A stretch of DNA of 64,000 bases from positions 558,001-622,000 of the forward strand of contig MU385734.1 of the NCBI GenBank assembly GCA_022497155.1, written 5' to 3'. The notes under the pieces were generated by a model. It saw only the letters and a program-made list of their open reading frames with translations. It was not told the DNA's origin and made no database searches. Made by a program: the position numbers and the translations under genes. This stretch comes from Whalleya microplaca. Lineage: Eukaryota > Ascomycota > Sordariomycetes > Xylariales > Xylariaceae. This document shows positions 24,207 to 35,711 of this stretch, piece after piece; the stretch's first letter is position 1, and every line of letters starts with the position of its first letter.

Positions 24207-24776
24207 AGGCTCATAAGTACCATGGGCTACCATAATTATGAAGCATGCTTGTTTTTAACGTTATATGAAAGCGTAGCGCCCACCTGGAAGCTGAGGTACG
24301 CAATATTTCTGTATTAAAGCTAGGCGAGTTACGACTGTAAATACCATCTATATTTCAAACGTATATTACGTTCCTCGTTACTGAAAGAATTGTTCTCAAA
24401 GAGTAATATACAGGTGACGAAATCGGGCTGTTCATGTGACCTAATCGAGACAGCAAATACTCCAATCCCATTCTCATTGAAGATGTTGAATTCATGTGAA
24501 AGGAAAATCGAGACCCACTTCGATATCCCAGCGGAGCTTCCGATCCTTCTAATCCCTGCCACACGTGTTTGCAAGGTATACGCTACGTCACCACTTACAC
24601 ACTTGGGACAGTCCTACACGAGTGCAAGCCGCCCGTGATATCACTTTTATGGGCGTTCAATATCAGTTCTTGAAGTGCAAAGTTTTTTGTTCACCAGCTT
24701 CATATAGAGTTTTCAATTCACTACTCACTCGTCCATACTCGTCTCAAACCAACTACACATCTCACACCCCATCAAG
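24207..24776. other. intergenic region, promoter of the dehydrogenase gene
   Basis: No gene seen. The last 80 bases are CA/CT-rich and end in ATCAAG immediately before the ATG, a typical ascomycete 5' UTR. Confidence 0.5.
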
Positions 24777-25796
24777 ATGGCCGACACTCACCAATTCGAC
24801 GTCACGAACCTCTTCGGGGTGAAAGACTTCGTGGCCGTAGTCACCGGAGGCGGAACCGGAATCGGACTGATGGCAGCCCAAGCCCTCTCCGCCAACGGCG
24901 CCAAAGTGTACATCACGGGGAGACGAATGGGAGTACTAGTAAACGCAGCCGAGAAGCACCAACCGGCCCGCAGCAGCGGGCAGATCATCCCGATCGGGCC
25001 CTGCGACGTGCGGAGCAAAGACGACCTGGAACGACTGGTGACGGACCTCAGCAACAAGGAGAAGCACATCGACCTGCTCGTCTGCAGCGCGGGGATCTCG
25101 GGCCCCAAGGCCGAGCCCGAGCCCGTCGAGGCCGACGACCTGAAGGCCAGGCTGTGGAACAACGAGGACGCCCAGGACTGGCAGGAGAACTTCGACACTA
25201 ATGTCACCTCGGTGTACTTCACCACGGTAGCCTTCCTGCCCCTTCTGCAGGCGGGGATGCGGCCCAAGGGCCCGTTGGAGCCGTATTCGAGCTCGGTCAT
25301 CACGATATCCTCCATGTCCGGGATCATGCGCCATGCCCAGGGCCACTTCAGCTACAACACTGCCAAGGGCGCGACCATTCAATTGACTAAGCTCATGTCC
25401 GCCGAGTTTCAGAAGGCGGGCATCAGGGTCAATTCTATTGCCCCGGGATATTTCCCTAGTGAAAGTGCGTACTCTCGAGACCTCTTTTCTGTTCTTCTTT
25501 CTTTTCTTTCTCGATCTACTTCGGGTCCAATAGACCTACCTTTAAGCTTCCCATAAGAAAATGGAGCATTTGCTAACCCATGTTGTTTCGCAGTGACGGC
25601 GAAGGGCAGCGATGACCGGCAAAAGAGCCACGTATCCCCAGAGAAGATCCAAGACAAAGGCCACGTGCCTCTGATGCGGGCCGGACGAGAGGAAGAGATG
25701 GGAATGACTGTGCTATATCTCGCGAAGAACCAGTATGTCAATGGTGAAATAATCGCGGTGGACGGCGGTGTTTTGAATGTCCTAGCTGGACGGTAA
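24777..25796 (+). CDS. short-chain dehydrogenase/reductase (classical SDR)
   Basis: NAD(P)H-dependent oxidoreductase, probably acting on a ketone or alcohol group; the substrate is unknown. Exons 24777-25464 and 25594-25796 join in phase (A/TG) to give 296 residues. The intron has GTGCGT, a GCTAAC branch and TTTCGCAG. The Rossmann motif TGGGTGIG lies at residues 23-30, followed by VYITGRR, the DLLVCSAGISG strand (NAG equivalent), a Ser-rich TISSMSG segment and the catalytic YNTAK at 193-197. The C-terminus contains NSIAPGYFPSEM and YVNGEIIAVDGG, typical of the 3-oxoacyl-ACP reductase/gluconate 5-dehydrogenase-like group. There is no signal peptide, so it is likely cytosolic. Confidence 0.93.
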
Positions 25797-28001
25797 AAGA
25801 CCACGCGTCTCCCAACACAAAGTTAGGAGTGGGATCCGTGACAAACCCAACATGAACTTAAAACTGTACCATAAATAGCAAACCTGGGTGTTGGGTGCAT
25901 TTAGTTAGAGACATTAGACGGCTAGAGAAAACTGCACTTGTTGGTAATACATGCATCTTTTGTCCCTTGTCTCCAACGCCTAGTTTGTGCGACGAAATCC
26001 TTGTGGGAAGGGGATCTGACGCCTCGACTCTGGTACGAATCAGGCTTCACAGACAAGCTGACGGACAAACTGACTGTCAAAGATATAATAAGTCGCTGCT
26101 CGATCGGGACCCTAAAGCATTCTTGATTGACCACTGTTCTTTCGACCGAGACCAAAGACGCTCGTACATACCGCGCATTACCACACAGATGCCGACATAT
26201 TGGTGTGTAAAATGCAACGCGACCAACGGGTCGCACACCGACGCCTGCCCTAGCAAGCTGGGACTTGGGAAGAAAACCTCGAACCCGATGGCTCATATCG
26301 GCAACGGGGACAGGCGTCAGACTACGACAAAAGCCAGCGAACCAAATGGCACGACCACTCGAGCATTCCTGCAAAAATGGACCTCGAAGTTGAGTATTCG
26401 GAACTGAGTACGACAATCCAACGTCCGCTCGCTCCTTTGAGGCCATTCCCTGCTCTCCGCGACCCAACCCAAGTCGTATCCATATTGACACCCCGGATTG
26501 ATGGTGCGCACAACCTCAGGCGCAGTGGTGATCACGCATGCGCATCAAAAGGCGATTCTAAGTTGCCACAGAGCTTCCCAAACGTTTTCTAATATCAGCC
26601 TCTTGCAACCCCGATATCAACGGCTGGAAAAGGGTCTAGAAGTTGTCATCGCGGGATCCGCAATTAATCATTACCCCGAGCACCTTGCCGGGATGCACCC
26701 TTATAAACCACGACAGCAGCATCAGAGCAACCATTCCACCCCAGACGCACCTTGTGGCTACCCATTGGCGAGTTGGCCGACGCATTCTAGTTCCTCTTTA
26801 GGTACGCGGTCTACCTATATCGCGTTTGCGTACGGGTTTCCGCTGCCAGTTACAGCACGGGCTTGCACAGGGTCAGCAAAGAATTGACCAACCCTGAGAT
26901 ACGTGCACGTCCGAACTCTCAGGTATGGCACAAGTCGTTGTGGCCAAGTCAGATACGAAGGTCGCTCTGGGGATATATACCTAGCTGGTGGACTCTGGGC
27001 TCGGGCTGCGTTCTTGCTTGCTACAAAGGCACGGGATCCATTCCTGGAGCCTTTGGGCATAAGACTCTCGCTTTTCGTGGCGCTGAGGTCCCTGGTCGGT
27101 GGTGACGATTCCGGTATCATAGCCATGCATGCTATGATAGTGTATCAGATCGGCGGCGTTGGCTAGATAGGCGTCTACTATGCCAGTGTCTCCTTGGATC
27201 CGGCCTATAATGTCGAAAGTGTCGCTACCCGCCGTCGAACATCTGTAGATAGGTTAACAAGACATCTTCTGAGTGGATGAAATATCCCGGATCTTCATAT
27301 ACTGTTTTGTCTAGGCCCAAGTGCAAACTCCCCAGTTCTTCGCTGCATTATGAGTCATGCGGCTTGTTGCCTTAGATGTCCTGCATTGGATGCATTAGGA
27401 GTGTACGAACTTGTTCCATAAGAAAACTGCCAAGTTAGCCTATTAGGCTCTAAGCATTCAATACTGGGCTAGAGGGTTCCGATATGCAGTTCGGAAAGGG
27501 AGTAAAATACATGGTCATTGAGGAGAAATAGGGGTACATGTGTATAATATTCGATAAGTAGAGTCTAGTAGGTACTAAATGTAAGTATAGGTAGAGTACC
27601 AATATCGTTAGATCACCAGCCTTGTAAAAATACGTTGCAGCACACTGAACTTCATAGTAGAAAAGTAGTTTGGTAAAAGTATCACAAACCCAAGGTGTTG
27701 TTATTCAGAAGATGATGCCCTTATCCCAATGAATCGAGTCTGCTGGGACACTCGCTTAATCTTGTATGTAATTCCGTTGTACGGAGTACAAGGGTTATTA
27801 ATATATTAATAGATCCCCCACCCCAGCCAATACATACGTTAGGCACGCTGATCACGCAAGGATTGCCCATCGTGTCATCGATTGAGTCATTTCAATTTCG
27901 CCTACAAATATTCATTCATTTGCATTACCCCCAATGTCCACCACGATTTCTGCGATTCTTTTCGCAACAAGCTCAGAGGGTTATTCTCCAACCCAACTGT
28001 T
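25797..28001. other. intergenic region, one doubtful small ORF
   Basis: No secure gene. A frame starting at ATG 26189 (73 codons, to 26407) encodes MPTYWCVKCNATNG with a C-X2-C-X6-H-X3-C pattern resembling a zinc knuckle. It has no splice or other support. From 27.2 to 27.9 kb the sequence is AT-rich with nothing recognisable. Confidence 0.45.
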
Positions 28002-29550
28002 ATGCCGAAGAAAAGACACCAAAGCAGATACTCGAAGCCCCCGTCGGTAGCTCCGCCATCTCTTAGCCTCTCGTCATCGTCGCGTACAAATCCAGGTATG
28101 TAAAGTAGTCGGCCCCGCCCCCACGTCTAGATCATTTATTAGTAGGCTAGTAGGCAAGTAGGCAAGTAGGCATGGCTTTCTAACATGGAGTCATCATCTA
28201 GAACAACATGATCGTTCGGTCAACCAGCTCCTCGCAGACCTGCGGCGTAGCAGTCTGAGCCCGAACGGCGCACAAAGCAGTTTTCCCGCCGCCACCCCCA
28301 GCGTCCCTCCGTCCATCCGCCAGATCTTCCAGATCCCCGAGACCCCGGCGCCCGCGCCCCGACGGCCTCTGCGACGAGACTTGAATGGCCGGCGGATACC
28401 CCCGGGTCCACCGCCCCCGCGGAGCTGGGTCTCGCTCTCGCAGTCACGACATGCACCAGCGCAACCCAGGGAGGACTCTACTGGTAGAATCCAGTGTTGG
28501 TCTTTGCCCGGCTCTTACAACCCTGGCGAGGGAAGTCTAGTGGACCTGGTCCTACGGCGGATGGCACAGGACTGGGAGCAGCAGCGGGACTGGAACCGGT
28601 TCTATCTGTACACGCTGCCTAGTCGATTGAGAACGGCATTACTTGGTTACGTTTCGGAACTCTACGAGCCAGGGCTGTCCGCGAGGGACATACGGCTTGT
28701 GCTTGCTGGACCTACCGAGGAGGAGCTTGCCGAATATGACGTGGAGAAAGTCGACACAAGCAAGTTAAACGCAGATGTCTTCCACCTGGACTTGGCCGGT
28801 TCCATCGGCAAATCACTCAGGGTCAGCGAGTTGAACGAACTAGTCCAACCTCCGAAAACTGCAGCCGAGCTCGATCTCCAGGACTCGTGGGATGCGCCGG
28901 CGCTTACATCTGGGCCCGTCGGGCTCTTACCGAACTTGACGCACCTCTCGCTCGCAATCGATCCCAGCAACGCACTTCGAGCTTCGTGGAAGCAGCTCCT
29001 ATCCCTAGCTACCAAGCTACCTTGTCTCACGCACCTGAACCTCTCGGGCTGGCCAGAACCGTCACTTACGCCGAATGCCAAATTTGCCAAGATCACATCA
29101 CCATCAACTGGGCGTAGCGTCCAGTACGGAGGCACGGGACCCTACAGCCACAGTTTGGATAGCGATTGGTCTGAGGCGATTTTAGTGCTGAAGCGCCTCA
29201 GCAAGACGCTCTACAGCCTCGAGTACCTGGACCTGACGGGGTGCGTAGATTGGTTGCCGGCGCTGTGGAAAGAGTCCGACGGGGACTTCACTTTGGATTT
29301 CATCGACTGGGTGGGCGATTGGGGCAAGATCACGACACTGAGGCTCTGCTCCGGCTACTCCCTTTCAGACGACTCATCGAAAGACCAGGTCCTCCGATTT
29401 GCGGATTGGATAGACTCTGCCACTGCCGTAGAGAAACACATCAGAGCGCAGAGGTCCGGAAGGGGCCGCTGGATTACGGTAGAGAAGGATGCATTGTCCG
29501 ATAGTGCTAAAGCGGTCGTACAGAGTGAACATGTTAGAGGCTTTGTATAG
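28002..29550 (+). CDS. conserved fungal protein with leucine-rich segments, function unknown
   Basis: Two exons, 28002-28095 and 28202-29550, join in phase (G/AA) to give 480 residues. The intron has GTATGT, a TCTAAC branch and CTAG. The basic N-terminus (MPKKRHQSRYSKPPSVAPPS) and a Pro/Arg-rich stretch (IPETPAPAPRRPLRRD) look disordered and possibly nuclear. The second half contains leucine-rich-repeat-like strands (LPNLTHLSLAID, LPCLTHLNLSGWP, LYSLEYLDLTGC, ITTLRLCSGYSLS), spaced irregularly as in fungal LRR-like proteins. No catalytic motif, signal peptide or membrane segment is visible. The shared style of repeats suggests a protein-interaction role; this is inference. Confidence 0.82.
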
Positions 29551-31400
29551 TTGATTTTTTCACAGGCGATCGTACTTAGAATTAGATACTCCAATCTAGC
29601 ATGATGATTAATGTCCCATTAGTCGTCTTTCATTTCGCTATACTTCGAGACATGAAGTGATACGAGGGAATTCATAGTCTAGCGATGGGATATCCTCCCT
29701 TCAGGTACACCAAATAATTCTGACCTTCTCCCGGGCTTAACCAACACTAAATTATTATGTATAACATCACTTTCATGATTTTTCTCATCGTAGCATGCCG
29801 GCACGCTGCACGCCATAGCATCTACTCGCTTCACCAGTCGCCAACTCATTCTCGAGAGTAAGATTCTCGTCCCGTGTCTCATCGCCTAGAGTCTCTAAAT
29901 ATTGGCCTCTATTCCCGTGGGTGACTCAAATCGTCTAGATTGTGTATATTTAGGCTACTTCGGCCGGGATACTCAAAATTGGACTCATTTTCTTCGAGGT
30001 CGAAGGACCGCAACCGTCTCGATGTCTGCAAGAGGCCCATCTTTAATAAGGGCACCGATCTGTGATGTCTAGACCAAGTGGGCCGCCAGGGGCAAGATAC
30101 CATTGAACGGGATGATTCGCGATCAGCGAAAGAGGTCCTTCATATCAACATCTACCTACTCCTGTCTACATTACATTCTTCGCTTAACTCTTCCAAAGGG
30201 CACCGCCATTTCTTATAAACCTCGCCCCTAGTCACGTTTCTTCATCGTAATATTTCCGCTGTGCTTTATAAGTAATCCGGTGTACTTTTGATCGTATTTC
30301 CAAGATATGGGAAATGATTCCGGGATTCTAGAATATTATATATTGGGCTGACTGAGCAGAGGCACGCAGTAAATGAGATAGCTGAATCGCATCTGTACCA
30401 GTCTGCCAGTGTTAATCTTACAATACCAGGACTGTAAAGCAACAATGTAACAATTGAACGGCAGTGTTTCGCTCGCTCATCGGAATATGAGCAAATGGCC
30501 GATCGCTCACAACCAAGAAATTCCCAGGTAGTGTTGGTTCTATTGGAGGCCTTGCACATTCTATGACCCAACTAAGCCTAAGACAGCATGACTAGACGTT
30601 ACTAGAAGTAAAGCTGAAGTGTTTAGTATAAGTTCAAACAAGCGCCTCTGGCTTTGCATGGATTCCAAGCTTATGAAGCTGTTTCGAGCGCTTCCCAGGA
30701 AAGACTGCTGTGTGGCTGCGATTTGTTCCCCAGCCGCGGAGTAGTGGCTAGACTTCTCTAGCTTGGCGTTTCGATATGCGCTGTTGGTGGCTGGGTGGTT
30801 GGGATTGATTGATCGACAGGCTGCCAAACAGGTTCTATGCGCAGGGACAAGGGTCACCATCTAATGGTCCCTTATGACGCATCACCAACTACCAACCAAT
30901 CATTGTCACAGACCTGGACCAAAGTAGGCAAGACTATTCATGTGCGTCTATCGATCCCTGCTGCCACCAGAAGATTTGCCGTATTCTTTGTCTGCCCTGG
31001 AATAATCTGCACAGGGGAACTATCATACGTAGGCTGAGCACGCGGCGAAAATGGGTTGCTGGATGGAGACGGTGTGTTGGCTCTCCAGGGCATTCAATAC
31101 TTGATTGGGGTAGACTGAGGCGAATGGTCGATGACCATTCAGATCTATTGCTCTATAATGCCTGCAGATGTGTTGCATCAGAGCTATTGTCAGGAGTTGT
31201 TGGAGGTTCGCGTCATCGTTATATTCACCCATGTTGCCATACGGTCATCTCCTTTGTTCTTCCTGCAACATATATAGCATATATCACTTACATGTACGCG
31301 AACTTCGTCTGCCGAAACTCTTTCTACCCTTTTCCGAGACTATGTAATATCTACTAGCACACCATATACATCTGAATTCATCGAGCATCAACTAGAGACA
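29551..31400. other. intergenic region, no gene seen
   Basis: AT-rich, with only short frames. No repeats or RNA genes recognised. The last 150 bases are the promoter of the SUR7/PalI-like gene. Confidence 0.5.
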
Positions 31401-32547
31401 ATGGCATTCCCACGCGAGAGCAGAGTCCGGCCGGTGTTGGTGGTCTTTCCACTACTGCTATCTCTTGCGGGTTTTGTGCTGGCAATGATAGCACTGTTCG
31501 CTGGCACCGGACCACAGCAGCAGGCGATGGAGAAGTACCACCTTATTGCAGTACGTCCTCGATGCATAGAACACGACATAGGGCTTAGAACTGACTGAGA
31601 TGCCTAGATCAACATGTCAAACTTTGGCCACGACCTCGTACCAACCCAGACATCATCATCGCCTAAACCGACTGCTACAGACGGTGGCATACTCGGCGAC
31701 ATCGAGGGTAGCCTTCACAATCTCGGAGACGACATTGGCAATGAGATCAGCGGTCAACTGAATAATATTACTGGTGATATCGCAGATAAGATTGCCGGGG
31801 AGCTTGGTATTTCCCAGTGGTACAGTCTGCATATCATGACAGTTTGTGAGGGGAACTTCGCGCCGAATGCTACGGCCCCTAGTGCTTCGTATAACACCAC
31901 CAACTGCACGGCGCAGGCGCCGGGAGGTATGTGAACCTATGTCCCCAACATGAATCGACAGAACAGATATTGACACATTTGTAGTTCGGTTCAATCTTAC
32001 CGACATGCTCTATAAAGAAATCAAGGTCGGACCACTAGACCTTAACCCTGCCGACATACCGATTCCAGACGATATCCAGACGAGCATCGATTATCTTAAC
32101 AAGTTCTTGTTAACGACGTTCGTATTCTTCGCTCTCGCAAGCGGATTTTCCGGCCTTTCGTTCCTGTCCTGCATCCTTGTCCTATCGCTTAGGCGAAATC
32201 GCATCGGAAGAGGGACTGTCCTAGCCAACATCTTTCTCACTGCACTTGCGGCCTTCACACTTATGATAGGGAGTGCAATCGCTACTGGAATCTCGAAGAA
32301 GGGGGTGGCTGAGATCAACGACAAAGGTAGCGATGTGGGAATTTCCGCGATTGAAGGCACACAGTTCATTACACTTTCTTGGGTGGCCTTTGCTTTCATG
32401 TCGGTAGCGCTCTTGTTCTGGGGCGTAGCACTCAGCTTTCCACCCTTGCGAACAGGGTCGGCAACCTATGTAGAGAAGGGACCACGAACGAGAAGAAGCA
32501 CGGCGAGCAACCGCGGTTTGTTGGGCATCTTCCGACGCAGGCGCTAG
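31401..32547 (+). CDS. SUR7/PalI family plasma-membrane protein
   Basis: Four-helix membrane protein of the SUR7/PalI (RIM9) family, whose members organise eisosomes/cortical patches or take part in ambient-pH sensing. Exons 31401-31550, 31608-31926 and 31985-32547 give 343 residues; the introns are 57 and 58 nt with GTACGT/GTATGT starts. The first helix is about residues 11-34. A long extracellular loop holds N-glycosylation sites and two cysteines (ITVC-like TVCEGNF and NTTNCTAQ), as in the claudin-like fold of this family. Helices 2-4 lie near 197-222, 232-258 and 280-305. A basic cytoplasmic tail ends in IFRRRR. SUR7 versus PalI function cannot be decided from sequence alone. The MscL-like gene follows on the same strand 650 bases downstream. 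Confidence 0.88.
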
Positions 32548-33198
32548 ATATTGGGTAATCGCATTAAGGTTACCCTTTTTTACACGTACGTACGGACCTT
32601 ATGGAATAGACGGGTGGGTCGTTGGGTTATGAGAGAACGACCAAGGGCTCGCGAGGGCCACTTACAACGATATCATGCTATGGTACGATGATGCGATTGC
32701 ATTCACTTGCTGGTTCAAGTTGTAATAGACCTAATAGATAATGGATTCGAGCTATCTCTATCCTATACCGTTGTGACAGATAACTGTTTGAACGACTAGT
32801 GTAAGAGCCTAGATGTGACTATCACATGCAGGGAGCGACCCAGTTCCAAGGTTAAACCCCAAGCAGCCATGGTCAGGATCACAAGGATTCCCCGCAGACG
32901 ATCAACTGCTGAGTTAGTGCAGGATCGCTGCGAGATTGGCAGCGGCTGTGGGCACTACAACATGTGCACTTGTCGTCATCGTGCTCTAGCAGTTGAGATA
33001 GACTGATAGCGAGCCTACCCTATGTAGGTTGGTCCAGGAAAGGCAAGCTACATCCACTGTATCGCAATTTGCCAGTACGATTGAATGATAAAGGTGATCT
33101 GAAACACTTAGGTAACGGTCTATTATGTACCGTCTTCACATTCCTCGACATTGATGATAACGTCGTCCCATGTTCTACATATACCTGCGTAGGAGAGG
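32548..33198. other. intergenic region between SUR7/PalI and MscL genes
   Basis: No gene seen. It must contain the terminator of the upstream gene and the promoter of the MscL-like gene; no individual element stands out. Confidence 0.5.
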
Positions 33199-34161
33199 AT
33201 GGCAGATCGTACTGCTCAGGGTATACTGAAAACTTTCGTCGCACCCGTCAAGTCCGCTGCTCGTCGAACAATGCCTAGAGCCCCCTGGCAAGATAGCGAT
33301 GAGGAGGATGCCGATGAAGAGCGCCGCTCTCTGCTGCGCGAAGGAGAGCAGAAAGCTAAGCGCATCCTCTCCGGCTTCATCGACTTCGCCTTTTCGGGAA
33401 ACATCCTCGAAATAGCCTTTGGTTTGATGTGAGTGCCATATGCATCAATATGCCTTGTTGTTTCACTTCAGTGACAATGTCTGGAATCCTTGTACTACCC
33501 AAGGTGTTTTGTGTAGCATGAATGCGTAGTGGTTGTCGGCTTAGCCATTTAACTGGCCGAATACTGTCAACCAAAGCTACATGTAGCATCCGGAGACCCA
33601 GGAACGCTGATAATCCTTGAACAGCTTAGCATCGGCTTTCACGACCGTTACTACGTCGTTCGTGAGCGACATTCTTCTCCCGCCACTCTCCGTTATCCTT
33701 CCGTTAAACCGGAATATGAATGAGAAGTTCGCTGTGCTCAGACGAGGACCACATTACGACGAGGAAGGTGGTTACAATACACTGAAGCAAGCCAAGGACG
33801 ATGGGGCCGTTATCCTAGCTTACGGGTATGAACGATTGCGGAACTCCAAAGACTGGAGGCATTCATGATATACATGGGTACTAATATCGTACATCTAGTG
33901 TCTTCGTCAATAAGTTCATCAACTTCGTGGGCATGGGTGTTGCGCTCTATGCCCTAGCCAGTCTGTACCAATGGGTATCCAGCGATAATATTATCAAGCA
34001 TCAGGTCAAATGCAAATACTGTAAAAAACGAGTGAGCGAGAAGGTTTGCACCCTTTTCTGATACAAATGGCCAACTGTGACATCTGACTCCTCTGGCCTA
34101 GGCAATCCGCTGTGTCAACTGCACCAGCTGGCTCGATGGACGCGAAGACCGACTGCGATAG
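33199..34161 (+). CDS. MscL-type large-conductance mechanosensitive channel with C-terminal Cys4 tail
   Basis: Eukaryotic member of the bacterial MscL family, which opens under membrane tension to release solutes. Four exons are consistent in phase: 33199-33428, 33625-33825, 33899-34043 and 34102-34161, giving 211 residues. The acidic N-terminal extension (SDEEDADEER) is followed by the MscL core. TM1 is about 62-101 (FAFSGNILEIAFGLILASAF, then SDILLPPLSVILPL), with a short loop. TM2 is about 141-168 (ILAYGVFVNKFINFVGMGVA). The GN, ILLPPL and YG-F features match bacterial MscL. The tail has C182-X2-C185-X10-C196-X2-C199, a zinc-ribbon-like arrangement not found in bacterial MscL, encoded across the last intron. 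Plasma or vacuolar membrane location is unknown. It lies next to the SUR7/PalI gene. Confidence 0.92.
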
Positions 34162-34382
34162 AAGGATTGTGTTGCAAAGGAGAGCATTTGTAGGCGTTTT
34201 GGTTCCCCGTTAGTATGTTCTCGGCATTTCTAGGTATACCTATATCTAGAAGACACGGCGTCTTGGGGCACTGGTAATGTGGCAAGCATAGGAGCGCATT
34301 ACTAAGGTTGAGGCAGCATCTGTTTTCGTTTACTCTATATCTATATACCCGTCCATCAAGTGGGTACATTTCCTCAATTAAC

Positions 34383-35711
34383 CTAGTCATCTTTAACATC
34401 ACGCTTCTTTTTCTTCATGCATGGGCCCCAGAATCTAGCCGTCGTAGTGGGTGCACCACCGCCGGTGGGAATTGGTGGGAATCCAGGAGGCGGCGTCACA
34501 CCGGGCGGCGGCGGTCCAGTCGGGAATGGAAACCCTCCAGGCGGGAACGTGAAGTTGCCGAAGGGCGAGGTGTCGACGCCTCCCTCTTCGTAGTAGTGGG
34601 CGCCCTCCGAGACCGCATTGCTTTGATCCGCAGTGCTGTTGATACCGAGGGTGACCCACATCAGTAACCCGTCGGCCGGGTCGTCACTGAGCGTGACATA
34701 GTCGAGGAACGGATCATAATCCTGACTGGCCTGTTGCGCGGCCAGGAAGTCCTGCTTGTTGAAGGTCAGACGCATCTGATTGGAGATGTACGGTGCCATG
34801 CCCTCGATGATGTTGATGAGCTCCTGATCGAAGTACAGCTGTCCGATGTGGTTGACACGGCCGCCCGTGTACGTGCCGTTCTCCAGGATCTCCCCGCCCT
34901 GGTTGCTCGTGACATGGATGTGGTTCACGCGGCCCTGGTAGTGGCCCGGGAAGACGGTGTCGAAGTTAGCGACGCCCTCCTCGTCGGTGATTTGCACGCC
35001 GCGCAGGAAGGTGGTGTCTAGGCCGGCGCCGGCCGTCACACCGGAGTAGCTGCCTGTCGCGTTCGCGTGCCACAGATCCACGAGCATGTCGGGAACGGGC
35101 GTGCACGTCGCCACATCCAGGAACTGCAGGTCCAGGTGCAGAGGGATTCCGCCCTCCTCCTCGACGATGTCCTGGCGCAGGAACTCCCCGCCCACCCAGT
35201 ACGGCCCGATGATCGTCTCTGGCGCCAGCCCGATCGTCGCGTTCGACCCGAAGATCGTGCTGTGTGGTGTCTCGCTCGTGAAGTCTACGGTATCGTCTCG
35301 GTCGTGGCATACTTGCATGTATGTGTCTAGATCTCCCTGGTTGCGCTTGGAAATCATCCCGGCTGCTGGTTGTAAGTAATGTTGACTGTATTGATGAGTG
35401 ACTTGGTAGAGAGAAGGCGACCTACTTTCTTCAAGGCTACGCTTCTCACGCAGTTCGGTGGCTTTCTTGGCGCGGCGCAGGGCGGCTCGCTTCTCCATCG
35501 CCTGTACTGCCGCGCTGTTCTTGCAAGTTGCCATGATACGCTCAGCATTGCGAGTCGCGAGATAGTTGTGCTTGAGATCGCGGCGTCTCTTGGCTGTGTC
35601 ATGTTGCTCGCCAGGATGAGCCAATACTGAACTGCCAAAAGCAGCCAGGGCCACCGTGCTGGTGGCGAGAGCGCCGAATTTTACCATCTTCACGAGGAAG
35701 CAACTTTTCAA
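34383..35711 (-). CDS. secreted intradiol ring-cleavage dioxygenase
   Basis: Fe(III) dioxygenase that cleaves catechol-type rings between the hydroxyls; fungal secreted forms act on lignin- or tannin-derived aromatics outside the cell. The frame is 442 codons. The likely start is the second Met (35687), giving the signal peptide MVKFGALATSTVALAAFGSS. Next comes a basic region with several dibasic sites (KRRRD, EKRAALRR, EKRSLEE), as in the propeptide of this family. Iron ligands are visible: Tyr in GPYWVGGEFLRQ, then Tyr and two His in PGHYQGRVNHIHV. The C-terminus is Pro/Gly-rich and ends in a Lys-rich tail. The stretch about 35290-35430 fits the family poorly and contains GT/AG signals, so one or two introns probably lie there; I could not settle them. 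Confidence 0.88.
   Translation of the reverse strand: MKSCFLVKMVKFGALATSTVALAAFGSSVLAHPGEQHDTAKRRRDLKHNYLATRNAERIMATCKNSAAVQAMEKRAALRRAKKATELREKRSLEESRSPSLYQVTHQYSQHYLQPAAGMISKRNQGDLDTYMQVCHDRDDTVDFTSETPHSTIFGSNATIGLAPETIIGPYWVGGEFLRQDIVEEEGGIPLHLDLQFLDVATCTPVPDMLVDLWHANATGSYSGVTAGAGLDTTFLRGVQITDEEGVANFDTVFPGHYQGRVNHIHVTSNQGGEILENGTYTGGRVNHIGQLYFDQELINIIEGMAPYISNQMRLTFNKQDFLAAQQASQDYDPFLDYVTLSDDPADGLLMWVTLGINSTADQSNAVSEGAHYYEEGGVDTSPFGNFTFPPGGFPFPTGPPPPGVTPPPGFPPIPTGGGAPTTTARFWGPCMKKKKRDVKDD

Noticed and set aside
34435..35379. Several long frames antisense or shifted to the dioxygenase
   Set aside because: GC-rich shadow frames of the real gene; they are Arg/Pro-rich and have no motifs.
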